From Pontiella sulfatireligans (lineage in GTDB: Bacteria; Verrucomicrobiota; Kiritimatiellia; Kiritimatiellales; Pontiellaceae): a DNA stretch of 64,000 bases. A program made the position numbers and the translations under genes. The DNA lies in contig NZ_CAAHFH010000002.1 of NCBI RefSeq assembly GCF_900890705.1, positions 186,001-250,000 on the forward strand, read 5' to 3'. Positions 1-7,751 of this stretch are shown piece after piece. The notes under the pieces are model-generated. The model was given only the letters and a program-made list of their open reading frames with translations, was not told the DNA's origin and made no database searches. How positions within the stretch are numbered: position 1 is the stretch's first letter; each line of letters begins with the position of its first letter.

Positions 1-2195
1 TGCGGCAGGTGGTAGGCGGCGCCGAGCTTATGCGCCATCGAGTGGCAAACCCCTAGGAACGCGTTGGCGAAGCTCATGCCGGCGAGCGTGGCGGCATAGT
101 GCACCTTTTCGCGCGCCTTGCGGTCGCCCGTGGCATAGGACTCCGGCAGATACTTGAAGAGCAGACGAAGCGCTTCGAGGGCCTGCGGATTGGTGAACTC
201 GGAGCTGACGATGCTGACCATCGCTTCAAGGGCGTGCGTCACGGCGTCAATCCCGCCAAAGGCCGCGAGCGATTTAGGCATGCCCATGACGAGTTCCGGA
301 TCGCAGATGGCCATATCCGGCGTGAGGGCATAGTCGGCAATCGGATATTTCGCGCCGGTTTTGTCGTCGGTCACCACCGCGAACGGCGTAACTTCAGAAC
401 CGGTGCCGCTGGTGGTCGGAATGCAGACCATCTTCGATTTTTTTCCAAGCTCTGGAAAGGTGCAGATGCGTTTCTTGATATCCATAAAGCGCATCGCCAA
501 ATCTTCAAACTTGGTTTCCGGGCTTTCATACATCAGCCACATGATCTTGGCCGCATCCATCGGGGAGCCGCCGCCGAGGGCAATGATCACGTCGGGTCTA
601 TATCCGTTCATCACTTTCAGGCCGGCCTTCACGGTGCTCAGATCGGGATCGGGTTTCACGTCGTAGAAGATTTCATAATCCAGATTAATGGCATCAAGCG
701 CATCGGTCACCTTATCGACCAGCCCCAAGTCCATCAGCGCCTTGTCGGTCACAATCATGGCGCGTTTGCTTCCGCACAGATCCTTGATCGCCACCGGCAG
801 GCAGCCATACTTGAAATAAATATTCTTCGGCACATTGAACCACAGGGTGTTTTCGCGGCGTTCCGCGACCGTTTTAACGTTCATCAGGTGTTTCACTCCC
901 ACGTTTTCGCTGACCGAATTTCCGCCCCAGCTTCCGCAGCCCAGGGTCAAAGAAGGTTCGAGTTTAAAGTTGTACAAATCGCCGATCGCGCCCTGCGAAC
1001 TCGGCGTATTCACGAGAATACGGCCCGTTTTCATCATGGCGCCGAAATCGCGGATACGATCGCGGTTGAGCGGATCGGTATACAGCACGGAGGTGTGCCC
1101 GATCCCGCCGGCGGCCACGAGCGCCTCGGCCGTTTCCAATGCATGAAAAAAGTCGGACACCTTATAGAGCCCGAGCACCGGACTGAGCTTTTCATAAGAG
1201 AACGGCTCTTCCGGCCCGACCTTCGTGGCTTCGCCGATCAGCACCTTGGTGTCTTCCTTGACCTTGATGCCGGCCAGCTCGGCAATCGCGCCCGCCGGCT
1301 GTCCGACGATTTTTGCGTTGAGGTGGCCATCCACCATAATGGTTTCGCCGACTTTCTTTTTCTGGGCTGCCGTCAGGATCGTGGCGCCGCGCTTTTTGAA
1401 CTCGTCCTTCACTTCGTCGTAGATGGAATCCACCACCACCACGCTCTGCTCGGAGGCGCAGATGACACCGTTGTCGAAGGTCTTGGAGATCAGGATGCTG
1501 TTAACGGCCGTTTTGATGCAGGCGGTTTCATCGATGACCGCCGGCGTATTGCCCGCCCCCACCCCAAGCGCCGGCTTGCCGGAGCTGTAGGCCGCTTTGA
1601 CCATGCCCGGACCGCCGGTCGCGAGAATCAGCGCGATGTCCGGATGGCTCATCAGCGCGTTGCTCAATTCAACAGAAGGTGTTTCGATGCAGTCGATCAG
1701 CCCTACCGGAGCGCCGGCTTCTTCAGCCGCTTTGCGGATCAAATGTGCTGCTTCAGCCGTGCAGCCCTTGGCGCGGGGATGCGGCGAAAAAATGATGCCG
1801 TTGCGGGTTTTCAGCGAGATTAGCGCCTTGAAGATGGCGGTGGAGGTTGGGTTGGTGGTCGGGACGACGCCGGCAATGATGCCGATCGGCTCGGCAATCT
1901 TGGTGATGCCGTAGGTTTCATCGCGTTCGAGCACGCCGCAGGTCTTCATGTCTTTGTATTTGTTGTAGATAAACTCGGAAGCGAAGTGGTTCTTCGTCAC
2001 TTTGTCTTCCACAATCCCCATGCCGGTTTCAGCGACGGCCTTTTTCGCAAGGTCGATCCGGGCCACGTTGGCGGCAATCGCCGCCTTGCGGAAAATGGCA
2101 TCCACCTTTTCCTGTGGGAATGTTGCATATTCCATCTGGGCCTTTTTGACGCGGGCCACCATTTTTTCCAACTCATCTTTCTGGGCAGTTGTCAT
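1..2195 (-). CDS. adhE: Bifunctional acetaldehyde-CoA/alcohol dehydrogenase AdhE, C-terminus cut by window edge
   Basis: Reduces acetyl-CoA to acetaldehyde and then ethanol in the cytoplasm, regenerating NAD+ during fermentation. I read 731 codons on the minus strand from an ATG at 2195, preceded by an AGGAGC ribosome site. The N-terminal half is a CoA-acylating aldehyde dehydrogenase: it shows PTTNPTSTAIFK, the GAGNTPAVID segment, and the catalytic Cys in DNGVICASEQS. The C-terminal half is a group III iron-dependent alcohol dehydrogenase: GGGSPMDAAK, TTSGTGSEVTPFAVVTD, and the metal-site segment FLGVCHSMAHKLGAAYHLP, where the window ends. Family proteins are about 870 residues, so roughly 140 are missing. 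It is divergent from the hydrogenase operon, and a 20-bp palindrome lies in the shared upstream region. This arrangement fits redox control, for which Rex, encoded 5 kb away, is the obvious candidate. Confidence 0.96.
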   Translation of the reverse strand, partial: MTTAQKDELEKMVARVKKAQMEYATFPQEKVDAIFRKAAIAANVARIDLAKKAVAETGMGIVEDKVTKNHFASEFIYNKYKDMKTCGVLERDETYGITKIAEPIGIIAGVVPTTNPTSTAIFKALISLKTRNGIIFSPHPRAKGCTAEAAHLIRKAAEEAGAPVGLIDCIETPSVELSNALMSHPDIALILATGGPGMVKAAYSSGKPALGVGAGNTPAVIDETACIKTAVNSILISKTFDNGVICASEQSVVVVDSIYDEVKDEFKKRGATILTAAQKKKVGETIMVDGHLNAKIVGQPAGAIAELAGIKVKEDTKVLIGEATKVGPEEPFSYEKLSPVLGLYKVSDFFHALETAEALVAAGGIGHTSVLYTDPLNRDRIRDFGAMMKTGRILVNTPSSQGAIGDLYNFKLEPSLTLGCGSWGGNSVSENVGVKHLMNVKTVAERRENTLWFNVPKNIYFKYGCLPVAIKDLCGSKRAMIVTDKALMDLGLVDKVTDALDAINLDYEIFYDVKPDPDLSTVKAGLKVMNGYRPDVIIALGGGSPMDAAKIMWLMYESPETKFEDLAMRFMDIKKRICTFPELGKKSKMVCIPTTSGTGSEVTPFAVVTDDKTGAKYPIADYALTPDMAICDPELVMGMPKSLAAFGGIDAVTHALEAMVSIVSSEFTNPQALEALRLLFKYLPESYATGDRKAREKVHYAATLAGMSFANAFLGVCHSMAHKLGAAYHLP

Positions 2196-2224
2196 TTTTT
2201 TCGTTGCTCCTGGGTTGTTGTTAC

Positions 2225-2239
2225 CCCCGTAAAACGGGG
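2225..2239 (-). other. Small stem-loop in the adhE 5' leader
   Basis: CCCCGT-TTT-ACGGGG (read on the adhE strand) forms a perfect 6-bp stem with a 3-nt loop, about 30 nt upstream of the adhE start. It has no U-tract, so it is not a convincing terminator. It may affect leader stability, or simply be chance. Confidence 0.4.
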
Positions 2240-2263
2240 CTTAAATTTAATATTTTCATTTCA

Positions 2264-2283
2264 TTCGATATATACATATCGAA
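2264..2283. promoter_or_regulatory. Candidate operator palindrome upstream of adhE
   Basis: TTCGATATATACATATCGAA is a perfect inverted repeat (8-bp arms, 4-nt centre), 68 bp upstream of the adhE start. It shares the WTCGAT-N8-ATCGAW layout with the site over the hydrogenase promoter at 2345-2364 and a variant at 7341-7360. The binding protein is unknown. Rex is suspected from gene context, although the classical TTGTGA-type Rex half-site is absent. Confidence 0.55.
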
Positions 2284-2344
2284 TTGAGCGGACTGGTATA
2301 GCCGACCTCCGAAGCCCGCGCAACCCCTTTTTAGATATTTTTTT

Positions 2345-2378
2345 ATCGATTGACATTCATCGATTTGTTTTGTATCTT
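2345..2378 (+). promoter_or_regulatory. Sigma70-type promoter of the hydrogenase operon with overlapping palindrome
   Basis: A consensus -35 TTGACA (2350-2355) is separated by 17 bp from a -10 TATCTT (2373-2378), placing the transcription start near 2385, about 20 nt before the first ATG at 2405. The -35 box is embedded in ATCGAT-N8-ATCGAT (2345-2364), the same layout as the adhE palindrome. A protein bound here would block RNA polymerase, so repression is the likely mode. Confidence 0.65.
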
Positions 2379-2404
2379 TTTTGGCTTTTCACCGGAGAGC
2401 ACAT

Positions 2405-2662
2405 ATGGCCAATTCAGTCGTTATTTGCATGGGCAGTTCCTGCTTCGCACGAGGCAACCGGGAGCATTTGGAACTGATCGAAAACTATCTGCACGGCAAT
2501 AAAATCGATGCTGAAGTGAAGTTTTCAGGATGCCGTTGCCGCGGCGAATGCGGCCGCGGACCCAACATCGAGTTTAACGGAACCTTGCACCATCAGGTCG
2601 ATACCGGCACTCTGCTCGATCTGCTCGAATATTACTTTTCCGATGTAAACATCGGAGTTTAA
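2405..2662 (+). CDS. Thioredoxin-like [2Fe-2S] mini-ferredoxin (first of three)
   Basis: An 85-residue electron carrier of the NuoE C-terminal/thioredoxin-like [2Fe-2S] ferredoxin type. Four cluster-ligand candidates are visible: C-x4-C near the N-terminus (CMGSSC) and a second Cys group (SGCRCRGECG). I chose ATG 2405 because GGAGAG sits 6-11 nt upstream and the conserved fold begins there; an in-frame ATG at 2381 lies inside the promoter. It is the first gene after a strong promoter and precedes the sensory hydrogenase, so it probably passes electrons to or from the H-cluster proteins of this operon. The partner and direction of flow are inferred. Confidence 0.88.
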   Translation: MANSVVICMGSSCFARGNREHLELIENYLHGNKIDAEVKFSGCRCRGECGRGPNIEFNGTLHHQVDTGTLLDLLEYYFSDVNIGV

Positions 2663-2721
2663 GGTTCAAAGGTTGCAGGGTTTAAAAGTCCGTTCCTCAT
2701 TCACCCTTCAACCGTTCAACT
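2663..2721. repeat. Imperfect inverted repeat between the first two operon genes
   Basis: The arm GTTCAAAGGTTGCAGGGT is matched by the complement of CACCCTTCAACCGTTCAAC with a few mismatches, giving a long hairpin in the 86-bp spacer. It resembles dispersed extragenic palindromes and may tune mRNA processing between the ferredoxin and hydrogenase cistrons. Confidence 0.5.
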
Positions 2722-2748
2722 CTGCCCCCCTTCTACCCAAGGTTTCTC

Positions 2749-4458
2749 ATGAACCGCCTGTCCCCCATCTACACCGAAAGCACTGACTGTCAGGACTGCT
2801 ACAAATGCGTTCGACATTGTCCGGTTAAAGCGATCAAGATTGAAAACCACCGCGCCACGGTCATCGCCGAACGCTGCATCGCCTGTGGCGTCTGCGTCGA
2901 TATTTGCCCGACCGGTGCCAAAAAAGTCCGCAGCGACCTCCCCCGCGCCAAAAGTTTGCTTGAGCGCAACGCCAATGTCATCGCCTCGATCGCGCCCTCC
3001 TACGCCAGCGAATGGCCCGGACTGAATCCACAGGCGCTCGCCGGCGCGATCAAACAACTCGGCTTCCACGCGGTCAGCGAAACCGCCCTCGGCGCGGAAG
3101 CGGTCACCCACGCGCTCGCCGCCAGCCTCAAACACGCTCCGCCGGGACTGCATATTTCCACCGCCTGCCCGGTGGTGGTCGGTCACATCCGCAAATACAT
3201 GCCGCAGTTCGCGCCGAACCTCACCCCGATACTCAGCCCAATGCAGACCCACGCCCAACTACTCAAACAGCACTATGGCCCCGACTGCCGCATCGTCTTT
3301 TTCGGCCCGTGCATCGCCAAGAAATGCGAATGCGATGAACAGCCCGGCTACACCGATCTCGCGCTCACCTTTCGCGACCTGACCCAATGGCTCGCCGAAG
3401 AAAACATTGATCCCGCCGCCGCACAGCCCGCCGCCTTCGAGCCGGCCGACGCCGCGCGCGGCGCGCTCTACCCCATCATCGGCGGCATGAGCAAAACGCT
3501 GGAAGACTATGCGCTGCCGCAGGTTGAACTGCTGGCCGCCAGCGGCATGGATGCCATTCTCCAGACCTTGGAAAATCTGGATCCAACCACCCTTGAAGCC
3601 CCTGTTTTCCTCGAAGCACTCGCCTGCCCCGGCGGCTGCATCGGCGGCCCGCAGATCAACGACCGCAAACCGATCCTTGCCGGCGAGCTCGCCGTCCGCA
3701 AAGCCGTCCGCGCCAAGCGCCAGGAGGAATACCCGCCCGCCGATGCCGTCACATTTGCCTTCACCGCGCAGCCGCAGCAAGACGAATCGCAGGACGAAGG
3801 GCTGATCCGCCAGACCCTTCAGCGCGTCGGCAAATACAAACCCGAAGACGAACTCAACTGCGGCGGCTGCGGCTACGAAAGCTGCCGCCATTTTGCACAA
3901 GCGCTGCTGAGCCATAAAGCCGAGCCCGACATGTGCCTCTCCTTCCTGCGCAAACAGACGCAAAAGAAGGCCAACGCCCTGCTGCGCTGCATGCCGTCGG
4001 GCGTGGTGATCGTCGATGAACGGCTACACATAATCGAATGCAATGAAAACTTTGCGCGCATCGCCGGCCCCGACGCCGCGCTCGCCTACACCGCCCGCCC
4101 CGGCATGGAAGGTGCCGATCTAAGGAAAACAATCTCCATTCACCCACTCTTCCAGCGGGTGCTCGACGACGGGCAGGAATACCGTTCCGAGGCGTTGCGC
4201 ATGAACGACCTGCTGCTGCACGTCACCGTCTTTCCCATCGAGGCCGGAAAAACGGTTGGCGGCATCCTGCTCGACGTGACGCAAACCGAGAACCGGCGGG
4301 AGTTGATTGCCCAAAAAGCGCGCGCGGTTATCGAAAAGAATATGGCGACCGTTCAGGAAATCGCCTGCCAGCTCGGCGAACATATGGCCGACACCGAAAT
4401 CCTGCTGCGCTCCATCGCCGAAGACTATGCCGACACCCCGCCCCCCGAATACGAATGA
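2749..4458 (+). CDS. Sensory-type [FeFe]-hydrogenase with PAS domain (HydS/HfsB-like)
   Basis: A 569-residue cytoplasmic protein, probably an H2 or redox sensor. Order of parts: two [4Fe-4S] ferredoxin motifs (about 14-60), the H-cluster domain (about 75-305), an extra four-Cys cluster (C371, C374, C379, C396), and a PAS domain (about 412-515) with a helical tail. H-cluster loops: L1 is STACPVV, keeping the [4Fe-4S]H ligand C140 but with Ala139 where catalytic enzymes have the proton-shuttling Cys; L2 is GPCIAKKCE; L3 is EALACPGGCIGGP. The Cys-to-Ala change plus the PAS domain match the known sensory subclass. It overlaps the downstream phosphatase by 4 nt, so the pair is translationally coupled; signal flow from H-cluster/PAS to the phosphatase is inferred. 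It is not expected to be a major H2 producer. Confidence 0.9.
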   Translation: MNRLSPIYTESTDCQDCYKCVRHCPVKAIKIENHRATVIAERCIACGVCVDICPTGAKKVRSDLPRAKSLLERNANVIASIAPSYASEWPGLNPQALAGAIKQLGFHAVSETALGAEAVTHALAASLKHAPPGLHISTACPVVVGHIRKYMPQFAPNLTPILSPMQTHAQLLKQHYGPDCRIVFFGPCIAKKCECDEQPGYTDLALTFRDLTQWLAEENIDPAAAQPAAFEPADAARGALYPIIGGMSKTLEDYALPQVELLAASGMDAILQTLENLDPTTLEAPVFLEALACPGGCIGGPQINDRKPILAGELAVRKAVRAKRQEEYPPADAVTFAFTAQPQQDESQDEGLIRQTLQRVGKYKPEDELNCGGCGYESCRHFAQALLSHKAEPDMCLSFLRKQTQKKANALLRCMPSGVVIVDERLHIIECNENFARIAGPDAALAYTARPGMEGADLRKTISIHPLFQRVLDDGQEYRSEALRMNDLLLHVTVFPIEAGKTVGGILLDVTQTENRRELIAQKARAVIEKNMATVQEIACQLGEHMADTEILLRSIAEDYADTPPPEYE

Positions 4459-5633
4459 AAAAGCTCTTCACCGAACTTGAATTCCACCAGATGCGCAAAG
4501 CCACGGAAAACACCCCGGGCGATGCCTTCATGATGCAGAAGAATACCCAGAGCGGTCGGCTCATCGCCGTCCTCTCCGACGGACTCGGCAGCGGCGTGAA
4601 GGCGAATATTCTCGCCAACATGACCGCACGCATGGCCATCCGCTTTGCTGAAAGCAACACCGACTTTCTGCACTACGCCAAGATCATCATGAATGCGCTG
4701 CCGGTCTGCCGCGTGCGCAAGATTGCCTATGCCACCTTCACCGTGGTCGATTATCACAACGACGGCACCATCCAGATTGTCGAGCAGGGCAGCCCGCCGT
4801 TCATCCTGTTGCGCAACGGCATTCCGCACGAGATTCCCTGCACCGAATACGGCAACAATACGCCCCACGACTACCGTAAACTCTGCGTCTACCGCTTCAC
4901 CGCCCAGCCCGAAGACCGCATCCTCTTCTTCAGCGACGGCGTCACTGAAGCCGGCATGGGTTCGCACCGCTATCCGCTCGGCTGGCGCCGGCAGGGCTGC
5001 GCCGAATTCATTAAAGACCGCGTTGGAAAAGACGTCGCGCTCTCCGCACGCAAGGCCGCCGAAGAGATTGTACACGAGGCGCTGCTGAAAGAACCCGACC
5101 GCCTGGCGCACGACGACATCAGCTGCGCCGTCCTCTATTTCCGCACCCCGCGTCGTACCCTGCTCGCCTCCGGCCCGCCGTTTTCCGAAACGCGCGATTC
5201 CGAATACGCCGAGATCATCCGTTCTTTCGCCGGCACAAAAATCATCAGCGGCGGCACCAGCGCCGACATCGTGGCGCGCGAGCTCAAACGTCCCATCCAT
5301 ACCGAATTGTTTCGCTTCCGCAAATCCGCCCTGCCGCCGATCTCCACCATGGACGGCATCGATCTCGTCACCGAAGGGATTCTCACGTTGACCGAAACGC
5401 TGAATCTGCTGGATGAAAAGAAGCGCTATTCCACCGAAAACGCCGCATCGCTGCTGGCCGAACGGCTGCGCAACTCCGACGAAATCCACATACTCGTCGG
5501 CACCAAAATCAACCAGGCCCATCAGGATCCAAGCCTGCCGATCGAGCTCGAAATCCGCCGCAGCCTGATGCGCCGCATCGCAACCACGCTCGAAGAGCGC
5601 TATTTCAAAGAAGTCAAACTGGAATTCATATGA
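4455..5633 (+). CDS. SpoIIE-family (PP2C-type) serine phosphatase
   Basis: A 392-residue protein with a PPM/SpoIIE phosphatase fold in its N-terminal two thirds. Metal-binding motifs visible are VLSDGLGSG, FFSDGVTEAG and HDDISCAVL, so it looks catalytically competent. The C-terminal about 140 residues are not assigned. The start codon overlaps the stop of the sensory hydrogenase, and the stop overlaps the next ferredoxin start (ATGA-type junctions), so all are made as one unit. PP2C phosphatases of this type usually dephosphorylate anti-anti-sigma or similar regulators. No kinase or STAS protein is adjacent, so its substrate is unknown. Similar hydrogenase-phosphatase pairs occur in hfs-type hydrogenase clusters of fermentative Firmicutes. 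Confidence 0.87.
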   Translation: MKKLFTELEFHQMRKATENTPGDAFMMQKNTQSGRLIAVLSDGLGSGVKANILANMTARMAIRFAESNTDFLHYAKIIMNALPVCRVRKIAYATFTVVDYHNDGTIQIVEQGSPPFILLRNGIPHEIPCTEYGNNTPHDYRKLCVYRFTAQPEDRILFFSDGVTEAGMGSHRYPLGWRRQGCAEFIKDRVGKDVALSARKAAEEIVHEALLKEPDRLAHDDISCAVLYFRTPRRTLLASGPPFSETRDSEYAEIIRSFAGTKIISGGTSADIVARELKRPIHTELFRFRKSALPPISTMDGIDLVTEGILTLTETLNLLDEKKRYSTENAASLLAERLRNSDEIHILVGTKINQAHQDPSLPIELEIRRSLMRRIATTLEERYFKEVKLEFI

Positions 5634-5893
5634 AAAAAATAAAAATAACCATCTGCACCGGAACCACCTGCTACATCATGGGCGCCACACACCTCCAGCG
5701 CCTAGATGAAGTGATGGATGCCGCCATGCTCGAACAGGTCGAAATCATCGGGTCGCACTGCCTCGGCTACTGCGACGCCGAAAACTTCGGCAAAGCCCCC
5801 TTTGTAAAGGTCAACGATCAGCTGATCGCTGACGCCACACTGGATAAAGTGATCCGCAAGGTGCGCGAAATACTTAATACAGGAGCGAACTGA
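5630..5893 (+). CDS. Thioredoxin-like [2Fe-2S] mini-ferredoxin (second)
   Basis: 87 residues of the NuoE-like [2Fe-2S] ferredoxin family. Visible ligands: C-x4-C in CTGTTC and the second pair in HCLGYC. It overlaps the phosphatase stop by 4 nt and the catalytic hydrogenase start by 1 nt (TGATG), so it is translationally coupled to both. It is closely related to the 7410-7661 protein: both open MKK, followed by a TIC-T-G-x2-CY signature. Likely the dedicated electron donor or acceptor of the hydrogenase immediately downstream. Confidence 0.9.
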   Translation: MKKIKITICTGTTCYIMGATHLQRLDEVMDAAMLEQVEIIGSHCLGYCDAENFGKAPFVKVNDQLIADATLDKVIRKVREILNTGAN

Positions 5894-7335
5894 TGTTCTA
5901 CGACAACAACGCCAACCGGCTGCGCAAGGAAATTCTCATCCGCGTCGCCCGCGCCTTTTTTACGAAAGAACCCGCCGACACCCTTAACCGCATCCCGGTC
6001 GCCATGCGCCCGAAACTCGGCGAATCCTCGCGTTGCTGCATTCATAAAGACCGCGCCGTGCTCAAATACCGTTGCATGGCCGCGCTCGGCTTCAGCGTCG
6101 AAGACGAAACCGACGAACTCAAGCCGATCAGCGAATACTACGCCGCAGCCACCCTCCGCACCGAAGCCGTCAAGCCCGCATTAACCGTTATCGACGAAGC
6201 CTGCTCCGCCTGCGTCACCACCCGCTACAGCGCCACCAACGCCTGCCGAGGGTGCATCGCCCGCTCGTGCGAAAGCGCCTGCCCCAAAGACGCCATCGAA
6301 TTCCGCGACGGACAAGCTTGGCTCAATCCGGACAAATGCGTCAACTGCGGCCTCTGCATGAAAGCCTGTCCGTACCACGCCATCATTCGCATTCCGATTC
6401 CCTGCGAAGAGGCCTGCCCCGTCGGTGCCATTACGAAAGACGAAGCCACCGGCCGCGAAGTCATCGACCACGATAAATGCATCTATTGCGGAAAATGTCT
6501 GCGCGAATGCCCATTCGCCGCCATCTCCGATCTCTCGCAGATGATCGATGTCCTCCAACGCTTCAAAAGCAACACGGTCGTCGCGATGATTGCCCCATCG
6601 GTCACCGGCCAGCTACCCGGCACCCTGCCTCAGCTCGTCACCGCCCTCAAAAAACTCGGCTTTGCCAAGGTCGTCGAAGTCGCCGAAGGGGCCGACGAAA
6701 CCACGCGCCACGAAAGCGCCGAGTGGGCCGAAAAAATGGGTGAGGGCGAGCGCTTCATGACCACCTCCTGCTGTCCGTCCTTCATCGAAACCGTCGAAAA
6801 GCATCTGCCGGAAATGAAGCCCTATGTTTCCCATACACCGACACCGATGGCCTTTTCCGCCGCCAAAGTCCGTCGCGAGAATCCCGATGCCATCACCGTC
6901 TTTATCGGTCCGTGCATAGCCAAACGCGTCGAAGCGGCCAAGAATCCAGATGTGGACTATGTGCTGACCTTCGAGGAACTTGGGGCGTTGCTGGTCGGGG
7001 CGCACATCGATGTCAACCAAAGCGATGAAACCCCGGTCGACTCCAATGCCCACCGCGAAGGCCGCGGCTTTGCCGCCAGTGGCGGCGTAACCGGCGCAAT
7101 CCGCGCCACCGCCCCCGACAACGCGGCGTTGCAGCCGATCCTCGTCGACGGCATCGACCGCAAGACGATCAACCAAATGCGCGCGTGGGCCAATAAAACC
7201 TGCACCGGCAACTTTGTGGAAGTCATGTCGTGCGAAGGCGGCTGCATCGCCGGCCCCGGCACACTCGGGAACCCGCGGATCGCGCTTAAGCAACTCAACG
7301 CCCTGCTCAATGACAGCCCCAGTTTAGAGCATTAA
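5893..7335 (+). CDS. Catalytic-type [FeFe]-hydrogenase, multi-cluster
   Basis: A 480-residue enzyme expected to interconvert H+ and H2 using reduced ferredoxin. The N-terminal 210 residues carry an unusual Cys-rich stretch (C48, C49, C61, C104, C107, C118, C121, C126, C130) followed by ferredoxin-type motifs (C149-x2-C-x2-C-x3-C and C196-x2-C-x2-C-x3-C), so at least three FeS clusters are likely. The H-cluster domain has all canonical ligands: L1 TSCCPSF (291-297, with the proton-relay Cys present), L2 GPCIAKRVE (339-347), L3 EVMSCEGGCIAGP (443-455). This matches the ferredoxin-dependent, group-B-like enzymes rather than the sensory subclass. It is the last cistron of the overlapping operon, downstream of its probable ferredoxin. 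No maturases HydE/F/G are in the window, so they must be elsewhere. Confidence 0.92.
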   Translation: MFYDNNANRLRKEILIRVARAFFTKEPADTLNRIPVAMRPKLGESSRCCIHKDRAVLKYRCMAALGFSVEDETDELKPISEYYAAATLRTEAVKPALTVIDEACSACVTTRYSATNACRGCIARSCESACPKDAIEFRDGQAWLNPDKCVNCGLCMKACPYHAIIRIPIPCEEACPVGAITKDEATGREVIDHDKCIYCGKCLRECPFAAISDLSQMIDVLQRFKSNTVVAMIAPSVTGQLPGTLPQLVTALKKLGFAKVVEVAEGADETTRHESAEWAEKMGEGERFMTTSCCPSFIETVEKHLPEMKPYVSHTPTPMAFSAAKVRRENPDAITVFIGPCIAKRVEAAKNPDVDYVLTFEELGALLVGAHIDVNQSDETPVDSNAHREGRGFAASGGVTGAIRATAPDNAALQPILVDGIDRKTINQMRAWANKTCTGNFVEVMSCEGGCIAGPGTLGNPRIALKQLNALLNDSPSLEH

Positions 7336-7340
7336 AACAA

Positions 7341-7360
7341 ATGGATATATTTATATCTAT
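7341..7360. promoter_or_regulatory. Candidate operator palindrome before the third mini-ferredoxin
   Basis: ATGGATATATTTATATCTAT is a near-perfect palindrome that extends to 24 bp (7339-7362) with one mismatch. It keeps the two 6-bp arms separated by 8 bp seen at 2264-2283 and 2345-2364, with a G/K change inside the arms. It lies 49 bp upstream of the ferredoxin start at 7410. Confidence 0.45.
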
Positions 7361-7409
7361 TTAGCGCATCGGCAGACAACCCCTGCCCATGAGTGAAACG
7401 GAGAATGGG

Positions 7410-7661
7410 ATGAAAAAGGTAAATGCAACAATCTGCACCGGCCAAAACTGCTACACCAAAGGAGCGGCGCTTTTCAAGCAGCTCGACAACATCATGAGCG
7501 TTCGCATCAAAAACAGCATCACGCTGACGGGAAGCGATTGCCCCGGCTACTGCGCAGAATGCGGCGCTTCCCAAGCCCCTTGCGCGCGAGTGGACGGCCG
7601 GCTGACCACTCGCGCACGCCCCGCGGAAGTGCTGCTGACCACGAGGGAATGCTTGGCGTAG
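7410..7661 (+). CDS. Thioredoxin-like [2Fe-2S] mini-ferredoxin (third)
   Basis: 83 residues, a close relative of the 5630-5893 ferredoxin. Ligand candidates are in CTGQNC and SDCPGYCAEC; the extra Cys (C-x2-C after the second pair) is unlike its siblings. I prefer ATG 7410 over the in-frame ATG at 7389 because GGAG lies about 7-10 nt before 7410, the siblings also begin MKK, and nothing resembling a ribosome site precedes 7389. It sits between the hydrogenase and rex with its own upstream palindrome, and its 3' end is 90 bp from rex. Likely a further electron carrier of the same system. Confidence 0.82.
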   Translation: MKKVNATICTGQNCYTKGAALFKQLDNIMSVRIKNSITLTGSDCPGYCAECGASQAPCARVDGRLTTRARPAEVLLTTRECLA

Positions 7662-7751
7662 GCCAGCCGCACGTCTTATTGACCGTCCCGTAAGGTTTGA
7701 CGAATATCGACCCATACTGGTACTGTTTTTAAAGTAATTGGAGATTTTTGA

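Noticed and set aside
99..1823. Long plus-strand open frame (574 codons) opposite adhE
   Set aside because: The opposite strand encodes a clear AdhE with all motifs; the plus frame gives low-complexity His/Arg/Phe-rich sequence typical of antisense shadows in GC-rich genes.
2196..2404. Classical Rex operator (TTGTGA-N6-TCACAA)
   Set aside because: No such sequence could be read in the adhE/hydrogenase intergenic region; only the different WTCGAT-type palindromes are present.
7389..7409. Upstream ATG for the third mini-ferredoxin
   Set aside because: No ribosome site; sibling ferredoxins start at the MKK corresponding to ATG 7410.
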